Source: Deltaproteobacteria bacterium
Lineage (GTDB): Bacteria > Desulfobacterota > Binatia > UBA9968
Reading direction: 5' to 3'
NCBI GenBank assembly: GCA_016874755.1
Contig: VGTH01000014.1
Span: 1-64,000, forward strand
DNA length: 64,000 nucleotides
The translations under genes and the position numbers were made by a program. A model generated the notes under the pieces. It was not told the DNA's origin. It did not search any database and saw only the letters and a program-made list of their open reading frames with translations. Each line of letters starts with the position of its first letter. Position 1 is the first letter of the stretch. This document shows, piece by piece, positions 48,419 through 57,427 of this stretch.

Positions 48419-49375
48419 ATGCTCATCGTATGGTTAGCGGTTCTGGCCGCCATCGCCATAGGCTTGAGCATCGGCCCAGTGTCGATTTCGATGGGAAACC
48501 TTTCAGCCACCGACAAAGAGATCTTGTTTAACCTGCGCCTGCCGCGAGTACTGTCGGCGTTTCTGGTCGGCGGCGGTTTGGCCTTGGCCGGCGCGATCTT
48601 TCAAGGACTGTTTCGCAACCCCCTCGCCGACAGCTATTTGCTCGGAGTTTCGTCCGGAGCATCCCTCGGCGCCGCCGCCGCGATCGTTTTCCGGCTGGCT
48701 TCACCCGTCGCAAATTTCGCGGCGATCAGCTTCTTCGCTTTTATCGGCTCGCTCGCGGCATTAGCGCTAGTCTTCTATTTCGGCCAAAGAAATGGTGCTT
48801 TTTCGATTTTCCGTTTGCTACTTTCCGGCTTGGGCGTCGGCCTGTTTCTCTCTTCACTGGTTGCGATCTTTATGCTCATGGCCGGCGAAGAACTCAAAGC
48901 GTTGATCTTTTTCTTCCTCGGCGGCTTCTCCAGCTCGAGCTGGGACACCACCTGGGTTTCGCTCGCGTGCATACCGCTGGCGGTCGTGATCGCCTGCTAC
49001 TTCGCGCCCGAACTGAACGTGCTCCTGCTGGGCGAGGAAACCGCCCAAAGCAGTGGCGTGCGCACCGGACGTGTCCAGCTAATCTACGCCGTGCTTGCCG
49101 CGCTCCTGACTTCTATATCAGTATCAATCGCGGGTTTAATCGGTTTCGTCGGCTTAATCGTGCCGCACATGATCCGCTTACTCTTCGGCGTCGATCACCG
49201 AGTTTTATTCCCGCTGACGTTTTTCGCCGGCGGCATATTTCTTGTGCTGTGCGACTCCGCCGCCAGAACAGTCATCGCCCCAGCCGAGCTGCCCGTCGGC
49301 ATCGTGACCTCGCTGGTCGGCGTGCCGATTTTCCTCTTTCTGGTCCGCAAAGAGACCGGCGACTACGGATTCTGA
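48419..49375 (+). CDS. btuC: Cobalamin ABC transporter permease (BtuC/FecCD family)
   Basis: A 318-residue FecCD permease with about ten membrane segments. Hallmarks are LRLPRVLSAFLVGGGLALAG with FQGLFRNPLADSYLLGVSSG, and GFVGLIVPHMIRLLFGVDHR. The ATG at 48419 is used; a TTG at 48398 would add seven residues (KRRPSP) and overlap the btuF stop. It forms the membrane channel with BtuD. Confidence 0.92.
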   Translation: MLIVWLAVLAAIAIGLSIGPVSISMGNLSATDKEILFNLRLPRVLSAFLVGGGLALAGAIFQGLFRNPLADSYLLGVSSGASLGAAAAIVFRLASPVANFAAISFFAFIGSLAALALVFYFGQRNGAFSIFRLLLSGLGVGLFLSSLVAIFMLMAGEELKALIFFFLGGFSSSSWDTTWVSLACIPLAVVIACYFAPELNVLLLGEETAQSSGVRTGRVQLIYAVLAALLTSISVSIAGLIGFVGLIVPHMIRLLFGVDHRVLFPLTFFAGGIFLVLCDSAARTVIAPAELPVGIVTSLVGVPIFLFLVRKETGDYGF

Positions 49376-49380
49376 CGAGT

Positions 49381-50175
49381 ATGGAATCAACAAGCGCCAT
49401 CGCCGTGCGCAATCTATCTTTCAGCTACCAGAACAAGCCGCTGCTGAAAGACCTCACCTTCTCAATCGCTCCTGGCGAGCTAGTCGGTTTGATCGGCCCC
49501 AATGGCTCGGGCAAAACAACTTTGCTGAAAATCCTTTTGAACTTGTTAACCCCAAGCGACGGCACAGTAAAAATTCACCATCGCTCTCTTTCATCTTACG
49601 CTCCGAAAGAAAGGGCAAAAACTATCGCCTACGTAGCGCAGCAGCCAGTCTTGAGCTTTCCCTTGACAGTAGAAGAACTCGTGTCCTTGGGCAGATATCC
49701 GCACGCAAATCGCCAGACGTTGTCGAGATCAGACCACCAAGCAATCGCCAACGCGCTGCAGCAAGTCAGTGCAGAGCACCTCAGAAGAAAAAGCTTCAAC
49801 ATCTTGAGCGGCGGTGAAAAACAAAAGGTCCTGATCGCGCGAGCGTTAGCACAGTCGGCATCGATTCTGCTGCTCGACGAGCCGACGCTGCATCTGGATC
49901 TAAATTACCAATTGCAAATTCTGGCAGGTCTGAAAAAACTGTGCACCGAGAATCGAATAACTGTCCTGACGGTGCTGCACGACGTAAACCTAGCGTCACA
50001 GTTCGCCGACAAAGCTCTGCTGCTCAAAGATGGAGTCCTGCACAGCTTTGGCCCGGCTGCTGAAGTCATCAATGAAGCGAGCATCAAAGCACTCCTCGAC
50101 GTGGACACAATAGCCGTCGGCGACAACGAGCAGGGAAGCCGCTACTTCGTGCCGCGCCAGCCGTTTGCTCGGTGA
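49381..50175 (+). CDS. btuD: Cobalamin ABC transporter ATP-binding protein (BtuD-like)
   Basis: A 264-residue ATPase. Walker A is GPNGSGKTTLL, the Q-loop is AYVAQQPVLSF, the signature is LSGGEKQKV, Walker B is ILLLDEPTLHLD, and the H-loop His is in VLHDVNLA. It belongs to the FepC/BtuD group. It starts five bases after the permease stop and ends the uptake operon. Confidence 0.93.
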   Translation: MESTSAIAVRNLSFSYQNKPLLKDLTFSIAPGELVGLIGPNGSGKTTLLKILLNLLTPSDGTVKIHHRSLSSYAPKERAKTIAYVAQQPVLSFPLTVEELVSLGRYPHANRQTLSRSDHQAIANALQQVSAEHLRRKSFNILSGGEKQKVLIARALAQSASILLLDEPTLHLDLNYQLQILAGLKKLCTENRITVLTVLHDVNLASQFADKALLLKDGVLHSFGPAAEVINEASIKALLDVDTIAVGDNEQGSRYFVPRQPFAR

Positions 50176-50224
50176 AGTCACAATGCCAGCGAAAACGCTG
50201 ACGGTGCAGGACACTGGCTCGTCG

Positions 50225-50599
50225 TTATAACTTCGAAACCTTGCCGGTTCTAAAAACTCGTGCAATGAAAGGCGGAGCATGGTTGGCGATGAGTCGCTTC
50301 ATCTTCGGAAGCGCTTTGATAAAGGCCTGGGCCATTTCAGCCCCTTGGAGCTGACTCGAGCTGAGCACGAAAGCGCGGACCTTGGCTGATTCAAGCGCCT
50401 CCCGCTCGGTAACTCGGTAGCGAATGCGGTCGTCTTTGGTGAGCACGATCCAATCGCGTTTACCGACTTCGATTAACCACTCTTCGTCCTTGGCGTCTGG
50501 AACAAAATGGTCGTCGTGAACTTCAGCTCGCTAGCCTGCTTCCCGCAGCGCTTGAGCAACGACTTTCTTGCCGAGGGAACGATCGATGAAGAAAACGAG
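50225..50599 (-). pseudogene. PIN-like (DUF5615/VapC-like) toxin gene, interrupted by an amber codon
   Basis: The frame reads FFIDRSLGKKVVAQALREAG, then TAG at 50531-50533, then continues without shift as AEVHDDHFVPDAKDEEWLIE and VGKRDWIVLTKDDRIRYR to a stop at 50225. This is a PIN-like RNase toxin; Asp in the first motif and in LTKDDRI are the expected acidic residues. It lies directly after the DUF433 partner gene, its usual antitoxin. No good start codon is visible. A single nonsense change appears to have inactivated it. Confidence 0.75.
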
Positions 50600-50603
50600 A
50601 GCT

Positions 50604-51329
50604 TCAGGCGGCTTCGAGCGAGAGCTCGCAACGGATGGCCTCTTCAATCTCTTTGCGCGACCGGCCATAATCCTCCGCCAACTCGTCAATCGATTCTCCG
50701 GCTTTGTAGCGATCGGCCACAACCGCCGTGGGGATTCCGGTCCCGACTAAAACAGGGCGCCCGTAGGATACACCCGGATCGATGACCACGACTCTGGGTT
50801 CGCTGGCGTCACGGTTGCGCGTAAAGGGGTAAAGTCTGATGGGCGCCCCTTTCGCGTCACGCTCGACACGCTGAAGATACGCCTTCAAGAGCTCACGCAA
50901 TGCGAACTGCCCGCTTTGCGTGACATTGATGAGCTTGCCAAACTTTTCGACAAACAAATCAATGCCGTCAGTTTGAAACTTTTGCTCTGCAAGCGGATGT
51001 TGAGCAGAAAAATGCTTTCGCAGATAGCGAATGGCATCTCGTATTTTTTTTAGCGGGACTTGGTGCTGTCTTCGAATCGCATCCAGCACGTGCGCTTCGA
51101 TTAGATTGACGAACGAAAGACCTTCACGCACATCGCCGGGAAGCTGAATAACGGGCTGAAAAAACTGCGGACCTGAACCCGTGGGATATTTACGACCCGC
51201 AACCCAAGATCGCAGCGTCGCGCTCGGTATCGCCAGATAGCGCGAAGCCTCGGTGATACTATAGGCAGCTTGTTCTCGAATAGATTTGCCGAATTTCCGT
51301 CTCTCAGATCTCACGTTTGGACTATGCAT
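50604..51329 (-). CDS. MerR-like/DUF433 antitoxin-type regulator
   Basis: About 241 residues from the ATG at 51329. An N-terminal helix-turn-helix (YSITEASRYLAIPSATLRSW) of MerR/excisionase type is followed by a helical middle and a C-terminal DUF433 winged helix: PVLVGTGIPTAVVADRYKAG with SIDELAEDYGRS. DUF433 proteins pair with PIN-like DUF5615 toxins, and the broken toxin follows at once. The gene is intact, so the antitoxin survives without its partner. Confidence 0.82.
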   Translation of the reverse strand: MHSPNVRSERRKFGKSIREQAAYSITEASRYLAIPSATLRSWVAGRKYPTGSGPQFFQPVIQLPGDVREGLSFVNLIEAHVLDAIRRQHQVPLKKIRDAIRYLRKHFSAQHPLAEQKFQTDGIDLFVEKFGKLINVTQSGQFALRELLKAYLQRVERDAKGAPIRLYPFTRNRDASEPRVVVIDPGVSYGRPVLVGTGIPTAVVADRYKAGESIDELAEDYGRSRKEIEEAIRCELSLEAA

Positions 51330-51493
51330 GAGGGGCAAAAGGGAGTCAAGTTGACATTTATTTTACTCTCGACTTGATCACCGCCGCCAATTTCCCAGAA
51401 CCCTTCTCGGCAATCATGCTTGATGATTTGGCAGACACCGTCTGACCTTTTCACTCTTTGAGCAGCTCCACCACCCAGCTCTCCAATTGATTT

Positions 51494-51712
51494 TCAGGCC
51501 AAAGCGCGCCGAATTTTCAGAATCAGGCGCCCGTTATACTTGGCGGAGAGCTGATGTTCCCAGATTCGCAGGACTTGCCAGTCTGCGCTGCGCAACTCTC
51601 GCGTCACTTGCCGGTCGCGCTTTCGATTTCTTTGAACCTTCGGGCCCGAATATACCCTGTTGATCTGCACATTACGCAGCCACATCAAACACAACCGTCG
51701 ACGAACAAGCAC
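51494..51712 (-). pseudogene. Vsr-type mismatch endonuclease, C-terminal fragment
   Basis: About 55 residues match the C-terminal part of very-short-patch repair nucleases: KVQRNRKRDRQVTRELRSAD followed by WQVLRIWEHQL (family form N-x-x-RD-x-x-V-x-x-x-L-x-x-x-GW-x-V-x-R-x-WEH). The N-terminal catalytic portion is missing, and the start of the open frame is unrelated sequence. No cytosine methyltransferase is nearby, so it is a stranded remnant. Confidence 0.65.
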
Positions 51713-51801
51713 AAACGTATGTTCCGAATTGCAAAGTCGGGCTTACCTAACGTTTGAGCCGCCGCAATAATTAGAGCTTCACTTCGATAACCTTTCTTGG
51801 C

Positions 51802-53820
51802 ATGATCCCCACGATGGAACCTACGCCCGAACAACCTCGCACCGCGGTTGAATTGTCTCGAGCCTGGTATAGCGCATCCATCGATAAGTTCTTGGAAACC
51901 CACCCCGATTTGATTGTTGGACAACTGGTATTAAAAGGTAACTTTGGTGTGTTATCAACCCAGAAGGATGCGTGGTCAGCAGAGATTCGGTTTTTACAAG
52001 ATCGCCTAGTTGGTCTGACAGGCGCGTTGTTTTTGGAGTTCAACATCCCACGCTTAGGCCGTCGAATTGACACGGTGTTACTTATCGGCCCTGTTGTGTT
52101 TGTCATCGAGTTCAAAGTGGGCAGCAGCGCATTTGACCGTGCGGCAGTGGATCAAGTGTGGGATTATGCTTTGGATCTTAAGAATTTTCATGAAGCCTGC
52201 CATGCGGTGTCAATTGTTCCTATTCTCATAGCTACGGGAGCGCCGAAATCCGCGCCGTTTGACCTACGTGCCGACGAGGACAACGTGTACCGTCCAGTTT
52301 TGGTCCATCCTACTGGATTTCGCGAAGCGATAGAGCGGGCACTGCGCTCAGTAATAGGCGAAGTAGTTGACGACCAAAAATGGTCGCGAGCGCCATATCA
52401 TCCCACCCCCACATGAAGCCGCTAGGGCTCTTTACGCCCAGCATTCAGTAGAGGCTATAGCTCGACACGATGCGGGAGCGCAGAATCTAAGGCTCACGTC
52501 TCGGCGGATTGAAGAACTCGTAGATGAAGCTAGAGAACAAAAACGTAAAATCATTTGTTTCGTGACAGGTGTACCTGGAGCTGGCAAAACCCTGGTTGGG
52601 CTAAATCTTGCCACCCGCCGTCGAGACCTTCGTCAACCAACACATGCCGTATTTCTCTCAGGGAACGGTCCGCTTGTAGCGGTGCTCCGCGAGGCACTCA
52701 CACGCGACGAGGTTGTACGGCAAAAGAGTATGGGCATGCGTGTGCGAAAGGGAAAAGTTGCTGAAAGCGTCAAAGCTTTTATCCAGAATGTTCATAACTT
52801 TCGCGATGATGCATTGTTGACTCTGGCCCGCCGGCGGAACACGTTGTGATCTTCGACGAGGCGCAACGTGCTTGGAATTTGTCACAAACCGCCAGCTTCA
52901 TGCGGCGAAAAAAGAATCTGCCTGGTTTCTCCGACTCCGAAGCAGAGTTCCTGATTTCGTGTATGGATCGCCACTCGGAATGGGCTGTGATTGTTTGTCT
53001 TGTCGGGGGCGGACAAGAGATTCACACGGGCGAAGCTGGAATCGATGCGTGGCTTGAAGCCGTGAATTCAAGATTCCCACATTGGCACATGTATATCTCA
53101 TCGCGACTCACCGACAGCGAATATGCCGCTGGGGAAGCTTTAGACATCGTCCGGCAGCGTCGCAACACTCACATCGACGACTGCCTGCATCTCGCGGTCT
53201 CGTTGAGATCCTTTCGAGCTGAAAATGTTTCAGCTTTCGTCAAGGCTCTGCTCGACTGCGAAAAGCAACAAGCCCGCAAGTCTTTTGCACAACTCGCCGA
53301 TCGCTTTCCTATCGCTGTCACACGGGACTTAAGTCGAGCAAAGCAATGGATTCGCTCCCGTGCTAGGGGAACTGAACGATTTGGTTTAGTCGCTTCCTCG
53401 AAGGCACAGCGTCTCAAACCTCACGCAATCGATATTCGGGTAGATGTTGATCCGGTGCATTGGTTTCTCAATGACAAAGAGGATACGCGTTCGAGCTATT
53501 ATCTAGAAGACGCCGCCACGGAGTTTCAGGTGCAGGGTTTGGAATTAGACTGGGCGTGCGTGACATGGGACGGGGACCTGCGTTTTACCGGTTCAGGATG
53601 GACCTTTCATGATTTCCGCGGCGATCGTTGGACCAATATCGGGAAAGTTGATAGCCAGCGCTATCTCTGCAACGCGTATCGAGTGCTGCTCACTCGCGCT
53701 CGGCAAGGGATGGTAATTTTTGTCCCACCTGGTGACCCAAACGATCCAACTCGGTCTCCTGAGTTCTACGATTCAACTTTCGAGTACCTTTCCGAGCTAG
53801 GAATTCCTCAAGCGCGGTAG
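51802..53820 (+). pseudogene. PD-(D/E)XK nuclease - DUF2075 ATPase, two frameshifts
   Basis: One gene of about 673 codons. Segment 1 (51802-about 52400) has a nuclease-like core: FLEFNIPRLGRRIDTVLLIG then VVFVIEFKVG, the D-(x)n-E-x-K pattern. Segment 2 (about 52410-52820) holds Walker A in CFVTGVPGAGKTLVGLN. Segment 3 (about 52820-53820) holds Walker B in VIFDEAQRAWN and a helicase-like C-terminus (FQVQGLELDWACVTWDGDL, YRVLLTRARQGMVIFVPPG). The first break coincides with a C5 run at 52406-52410; the second is near 52815-52830. The layout resembles DUF2075 proteins linked to phage defence. Restoring both single-base shifts gives a complete protein. Confidence 0.8.
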
Positions 53821-53866
53821 AGGTCTTGGCCGGACGCCGGTCAACTGGTTAAACGAACCCTTCCCG

Positions 53867-53996
53867 CTACGGCTTTTCCGCCACTACCTTGCCACCGTGC
53901 ATGCGCGCGCTTTTGCTGGCGGTTTGGGCCGCGCGCGGCAGCGCGCGGCCGACGGCGGCGGAGAATTCCTTACTGGGGCGTTGATTTTCTCTTCAT
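53867..53996 (-). pseudogene. Small conserved gene, frameshifted and internally deleted
   Basis: ATG at 53996 gives MKRKSTPQ; after a one-base shift the reading is KEFSAAVGRALPRAAQTASK then SARMHGGKVVAEKP and stop at 53867. I know intact relatives that read ...ARKIARMHGTPIYVWKNGKVV, so the TPIYVWKN stretch is deleted here. The family function is unknown to me. Confidence 0.45.
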
Positions 53997-54129
53997 GGGG
54001 ATCGATCCATCAATCTTGGCTTACTACCCGAATTATCATCCTCCAGGCACCGGCTAAGACGCGATAGCGCTGGAATCATCTTTTCTCGTTCTAAACAGTT
54101 CGAGCCAAAGCGATATTGCAACGAGCTCG

Positions 54130-54408
54130 TCAAATCGAGGCTTCTTTGAAGGCGCGCAATACAGCGTTCATCCGCGTTTGATAGCCCGGGCCTTGGGCTT
54201 TGAACCAGTCCACGACGTCCGCATCGACCCGCAGCGCTATCGATGTTTTTGGCGGGACGGGTTGCAGCCCCTTGCGCACGATCGCGCGAGCCACGTGCTT
54301 CAAGTCGAGCTCCGGATGCTCCTTCGATAGCCTGATCTGGCGCTCCTTCATTGCGCGCAGTCCCTTCCAATCAGTTTTGGAGGCTTTTGAAGAGATAAGC
54401 TTCTTCAT
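54130..54408 (-). CDS. brnA: BrnA-like antitoxin (ribbon-helix-helix)
   Basis: A 92-residue protein ending in the CopG/RHH region KTSIALRVDADVVDWFKAQG followed by PGYQTRMNAVLRAF, the classic BrnA C-terminus. The N-terminal part binds the toxin. Its ATG lies inside the 3' end of brnT (38-base overlap). It should repress the operon as a dimer of dimers with BrnT. Confidence 0.9.
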   Translation of the reverse strand: MKKLISSKASKTDWKGLRAMKERQIRLSKEHPELDLKHVARAIVRKGLQPVPPKTSIALRVDADVVDWFKAQGPGYQTRMNAVLRAFKEASI

Positions 54409-54646
54409 TTCGTGTCGCCTTTCTAAAAGAGATAACGCGGATTTGTTGCTCTGATTCAGTATGAACGATGGAAACAGCCATCCCTCTAAGAATCCCCAAC
54501 GTTACGAAGCGCTCCTCGCCGTAGGTGAATCGATCATCCTCGTAGGTTACTGTGGGTCCTTCAAAGACCTCCGGTGCATCACGGAAGTCGAGCTTGTGAA
54601 TTTTGAGATTAGCTCTCCGCTTGCCCTCGTCCCATCGATAGAGCAT
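54371..54646 (-). CDS. brnT: BrnT-family ribonuclease toxin
   Basis: A 91-residue BrnT toxin of the RelE-like fold. The start at 54646 gives YRWDEGKRRANLKIHKLDFR, then FEGPTVTYEDDRFTYGEERF and VIRVISFRKATRNEE-type C-terminus (IRVISFRKATRNEEAYLF). All family hallmarks are present. A small GTATATAC palindrome lies 10 bases upstream of the start and may be part of the operator. Confidence 0.9.
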   Translation of the reverse strand: MLYRWDEGKRRANLKIHKLDFRDAPEVFEGPTVTYEDDRFTYGEERFVTLGILRGMAVSIVHTESEQQIRVISFRKATRNEEAYLFKSLQN

Positions 54647-54998
54647 GGACAAATCGTATATACAGGTAAACCGGTCGTCAAGATGTTCGCGGTTAAAACG
54701 GCTCCCCTGCGAGTTCACTTTGGGATCTGAGTTCTTTCATCCATTACGATCGATCCAGACCCGCTGGCGTCAAGCGCTTGAATCCAGGAAAGCAAATTGG
54801 GGCAGGTCTAGTTTCATCGCATGATTCCCCATAACAGCACGGGGCGGACCTTTGCCATAGATCTTTCGCGCCACAATGGACGCTCAAACAACAATCGACG
54901 CGCTGGTCGAAATTGTTCAGCTCTTCACGTGACCATAGTCCAGCGATAGTAGCGACGGAGCGGATAGCCCACAACGCGGAGCAATATGATTAGCCTTA
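54647..54998. other. Gene-free stretch between brnT and the acyl-CoA dehydrogenase
   Basis: Apart from the palindrome next to brnT nothing was recognised. Open frames on both strands are short and lack ribosome sites. Confidence 0.5.
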
Positions 54999-56150
54999 CT
55001 ACCGATTCGCCTTGCGATACCCCAGCGCGTCCTGCGCGATGATCATTTTCTGCACGTTCGAAGAGCCTTCGACGATTTGGTACGACTTGGCGTCGCGGTA
55101 GTAGCGCTCGACGGGAAATTCCGTGGTATAGCCGTAGGCGCCGAGGATTTTCATTGCAGCGTCGGCAGCGTAATTGGCCGCCTCCGCCGCGGCGTACTTG
55201 CCGATGGAAGTTTCCAAATTATTCGGCCGCTTTTGATCCGCTAGCCACGCGGCGCGATACACCAACAAGCGCGCGGCTTCTTCGTGCGCGATCATTTGCG
55301 CGATCATGTCCTGATTCATTTGAAACTCGCCGATTTTTTGGCCGAACTGGCTGCGCTGGTTGCAGTAGCTCACAGCCGCTTCCTTTGCCGCGCGAGCTAC
55401 ACCGAGTGCGCCGGCCGCGCAGTTGAGTCGGGTTTGATTGAGCTGCCACATGCAGATTTTGAAGCCATCGCCTTCTTTGCCGAGCAGGTTGGCAGCAGGG
55501 ATCGGAAAGTTATCGAAGCTCAACTCACCCAACGGTGAAGCGTGGGCGCCCAACGCATCGATGGTCCGGCGCGCCAGGCCGGGCTGGCTCCAGTCGGCAA
55601 AGAAGGCGCTCATGCCGCGATGTTTTTGCGCGCGGTCTGTATAAGCGTAAACCAACCCACCCTGAGTCACTGGAGCGTTGGTGATATAAATCTTACTGCC
55701 GTTGAGCAGATATCGTTCTGCGTCTTTCTTCGCCACCGTGCGCATCCCGGCCACGTCCGAGCCCGCGTCCGATTCGGTGATGGCGAAACAGCCGATGGTG
55801 TCGCCTGAGACCAGACCCGGGATGAATTTCTTTTTTTGCTCCTCGGTACCGAATTGCAGCACGGTCACCGCCGGTCCGATTTGCATGTTGATCGACACCC
55901 GCATGGCGCTGTGCACTCGGGCGATCTCTTCGGTAATCAGCACCATGGCGAGAAAACCCAGCTCGTTGCCGCCGTAGGCCTCGGGAATCATGGTTCCGAA
56001 GAATCCCAGCTCACCCATTTTTTTCAGCAGATCGGGGCGAAAATTTTTCTCCTTGTCATCCTGCGCCGCCGTCGGCGCGATTTCTTTTTCGGCGAATTCC
56101 CGAGCCAAGTCGCGCACGGCGATCAGTTCTTCCGATAAATCAAAATCCAT
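54999..56150 (-). CDS. Acyl-CoA dehydrogenase
   Basis: A 383-residue FAD-dependent acyl-CoA dehydrogenase starting at 56150 after TGGAGG. N-terminal helices, the beta-domain motif CFAITESDAGSDVAGM, and the C-terminal QRSQFGQKIGEFQMNQDMIA and YYRDAKSYQIVEGSSNVQKM are present; Glu in VEGSS is the likely catalytic base. The dehydrogenase forms the alpha-beta double bond of an acyl-CoA; chain specificity cannot be read. It is the last of three minus-strand genes with a second dehydrogenase and an SDR, a beta-oxidation-like set. Confidence 0.93.
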   Translation of the reverse strand: MDFDLSEELIAVRDLAREFAEKEIAPTAAQDDKEKNFRPDLLKKMGELGFFGTMIPEAYGGNELGFLAMVLITEEIARVHSAMRVSINMQIGPAVTVLQFGTEEQKKKFIPGLVSGDTIGCFAITESDAGSDVAGMRTVAKKDAERYLLNGSKIYITNAPVTQGGLVYAYTDRAQKHRGMSAFFADWSQPGLARRTIDALGAHASPLGELSFDNFPIPAANLLGKEGDGFKICMWQLNQTRLNCAAGALGVARAAKEAAVSYCNQRSQFGQKIGEFQMNQDMIAQMIAHEEAARLLVYRAAWLADQKRPNNLETSIGKYAAAEAANYAADAAMKILGAYGYTTEFPVERYYRDAKSYQIVEGSSNVQKMIIAQDALGYRKANR

Positions 56151-56154
56151 TAAA

Positions 56155-56245
56155 CCTCCAGAAATAGGCAGTAGCCGCGAGGCAACAGGCAATAGTTCCG
56201 GACTGTTGCCTGTTGCCTATTGCCTATTGCCTATTGCCTGTTGCC
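56155..56245. repeat. Inverted repeat between the acyl-CoA dehydrogenases, TTGCCT-word type
   Basis: The left arm (AATAGGCAGTAGCCGCGAGG, CAACAGGCAATAG) is complementary to the right arm, which is a near-tandem run of TTGCCTA/TTGCCTG. The tandem part overlaps the 3' end of the second dehydrogenase gene by about 20 bases. It is the same word family as 25764-25866. Confidence 0.72.
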
Positions 56246-57405
56246 TTCAGCAGTTGCCGCGCAATCACGATCTTCTGAATCTCCGACGTCCCCTCGTAAA
56301 TGCGCAGTGCACGGATGTCGCGGTACAAGCGCTCCATGATATGGCCGCTCACCAATCCAACACCGCCGTGGATCTGCAGCGCTTGATCGATAATCCGCTG
56401 CGCCGCTTCGGTGGCGTACAGCTTGGCCATCGATGATTTCTGTTTAAAATCGCCGGCGCCCACATCGTTGGCCCAGGCGGCTTGGTAAACCAACAAGCGA
56501 GCCGCTTCGAGCTCGGTTGCCATGTCGGCCAACTTGAACTGGATGCCTTGAAAGTTGCCGATGGCCTGGCCAAACTGCCGGCGCTCTCGCGCATAGCTAA
56601 CCGCTTCATCGAGAGCACGCTGCGCCAAACCCACAGCCGCGGCGGCAACCGATATACGCAGAGTGTCCAAGGCGCGCAAAGCCAGGCTCAAGCCTTCGCC
56701 TTCGATTCCTAAAAGTGCGTCTTTCGCCACCTGGCAATTCTCAAAAACAATAATACCGATGGGGTGCGGCGAGAGAATTGCCGTTTTCTCTTTCAGCAGC
56801 AAACCCGGTGCCGTCGCATCCACGATGAAAGCACTGACGCCCTTGGCCCGTTGTTCCGGTGCGGTGGAAGCAAAGACAACGTAATGATCCGCAATTCCGG
56901 CGTTGGAGATGAAACGTTTGGTGCCGTTGAGACGATAGCGCTCGCCATCGAGGACCGCGGTGGTGCTCAACGCCGCCGCATCGGAACCCGCCTCCGGCTC
57001 AGTGATCGCAAAGGCCGCGATGGCTTCGCCGCTAACTACCTTGGGTAGGTAGCGTTGTTTTTGCTCGTCGCTGCCGGCCAGCGTGATCGGATAACTGCCG
57101 AGCGCCTGCAGCGCGAACATGGTGTCGGCCAGAGCTGAGCCGCGCGCCAACTCCTCGCGCAGTATGCTCAGATCGCGCGCCTCGACGGCACCTTGCGCCC
57201 CGCCATATTGTTTCGCGGCGGCATAGCGCAAAAACCCCGCGGCGCCGAGCTGCTTCACCAGAGCGCAGGCGCTTTTCTCAACGTCGGCTTCTACTGCGAC
57301 AGATTTGACTAGATGTGCATCGACCCAGGCGCGCACACGCGCGCGCAACTCGACATGGTCACGATCGAAGAACGGCAGCGGCGACCCACTACTCCGAGAC
57401 TCCAT
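56224..57405 (-). CDS. Acyl-CoA dehydrogenase, second copy
   Basis: A 393-residue acyl-CoA dehydrogenase, only distantly similar to its neighbour. Motifs are AAFAITEPEAGSDAAAL, ERRQFGQAIGNFQGIQFKLA and ERLYRDIRALRIYEGTSEIQ, with the catalytic Glu in YEGTSEIQ. Its 3' end runs into the tandem TTGCCT repeat, so the last residues (KATGNRQ) are encoded by repeat sequence. It follows the SDR gene by 22 bases. Confidence 0.93.
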   Translation of the reverse strand: MESRSSGSPLPFFDRDHVELRARVRAWVDAHLVKSVAVEADVEKSACALVKQLGAAGFLRYAAAKQYGGAQGAVEARDLSILREELARGSALADTMFALQALGSYPITLAGSDEQKQRYLPKVVSGEAIAAFAITEPEAGSDAAALSTTAVLDGERYRLNGTKRFISNAGIADHYVVFASTAPEQRAKGVSAFIVDATAPGLLLKEKTAILSPHPIGIIVFENCQVAKDALLGIEGEGLSLALRALDTLRISVAAAAVGLAQRALDEAVSYARERRQFGQAIGNFQGIQFKLADMATELEAARLLVYQAAWANDVGAGDFKQKSSMAKLYATEAAQRIIDQALQIHGGVGLVSGHIMERLYRDIRALRIYEGTSEIQKIVIARQLLKATGNRQ

Positions 57406-57427
57406 TACTGCGTCACCCCATTTCCCA

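Noticed and set aside
54744-54974. Minus-strand open frame of 76 codons
   Set aside because: No start signal, no family resemblance and unusual Cys/Trp content; likely random.
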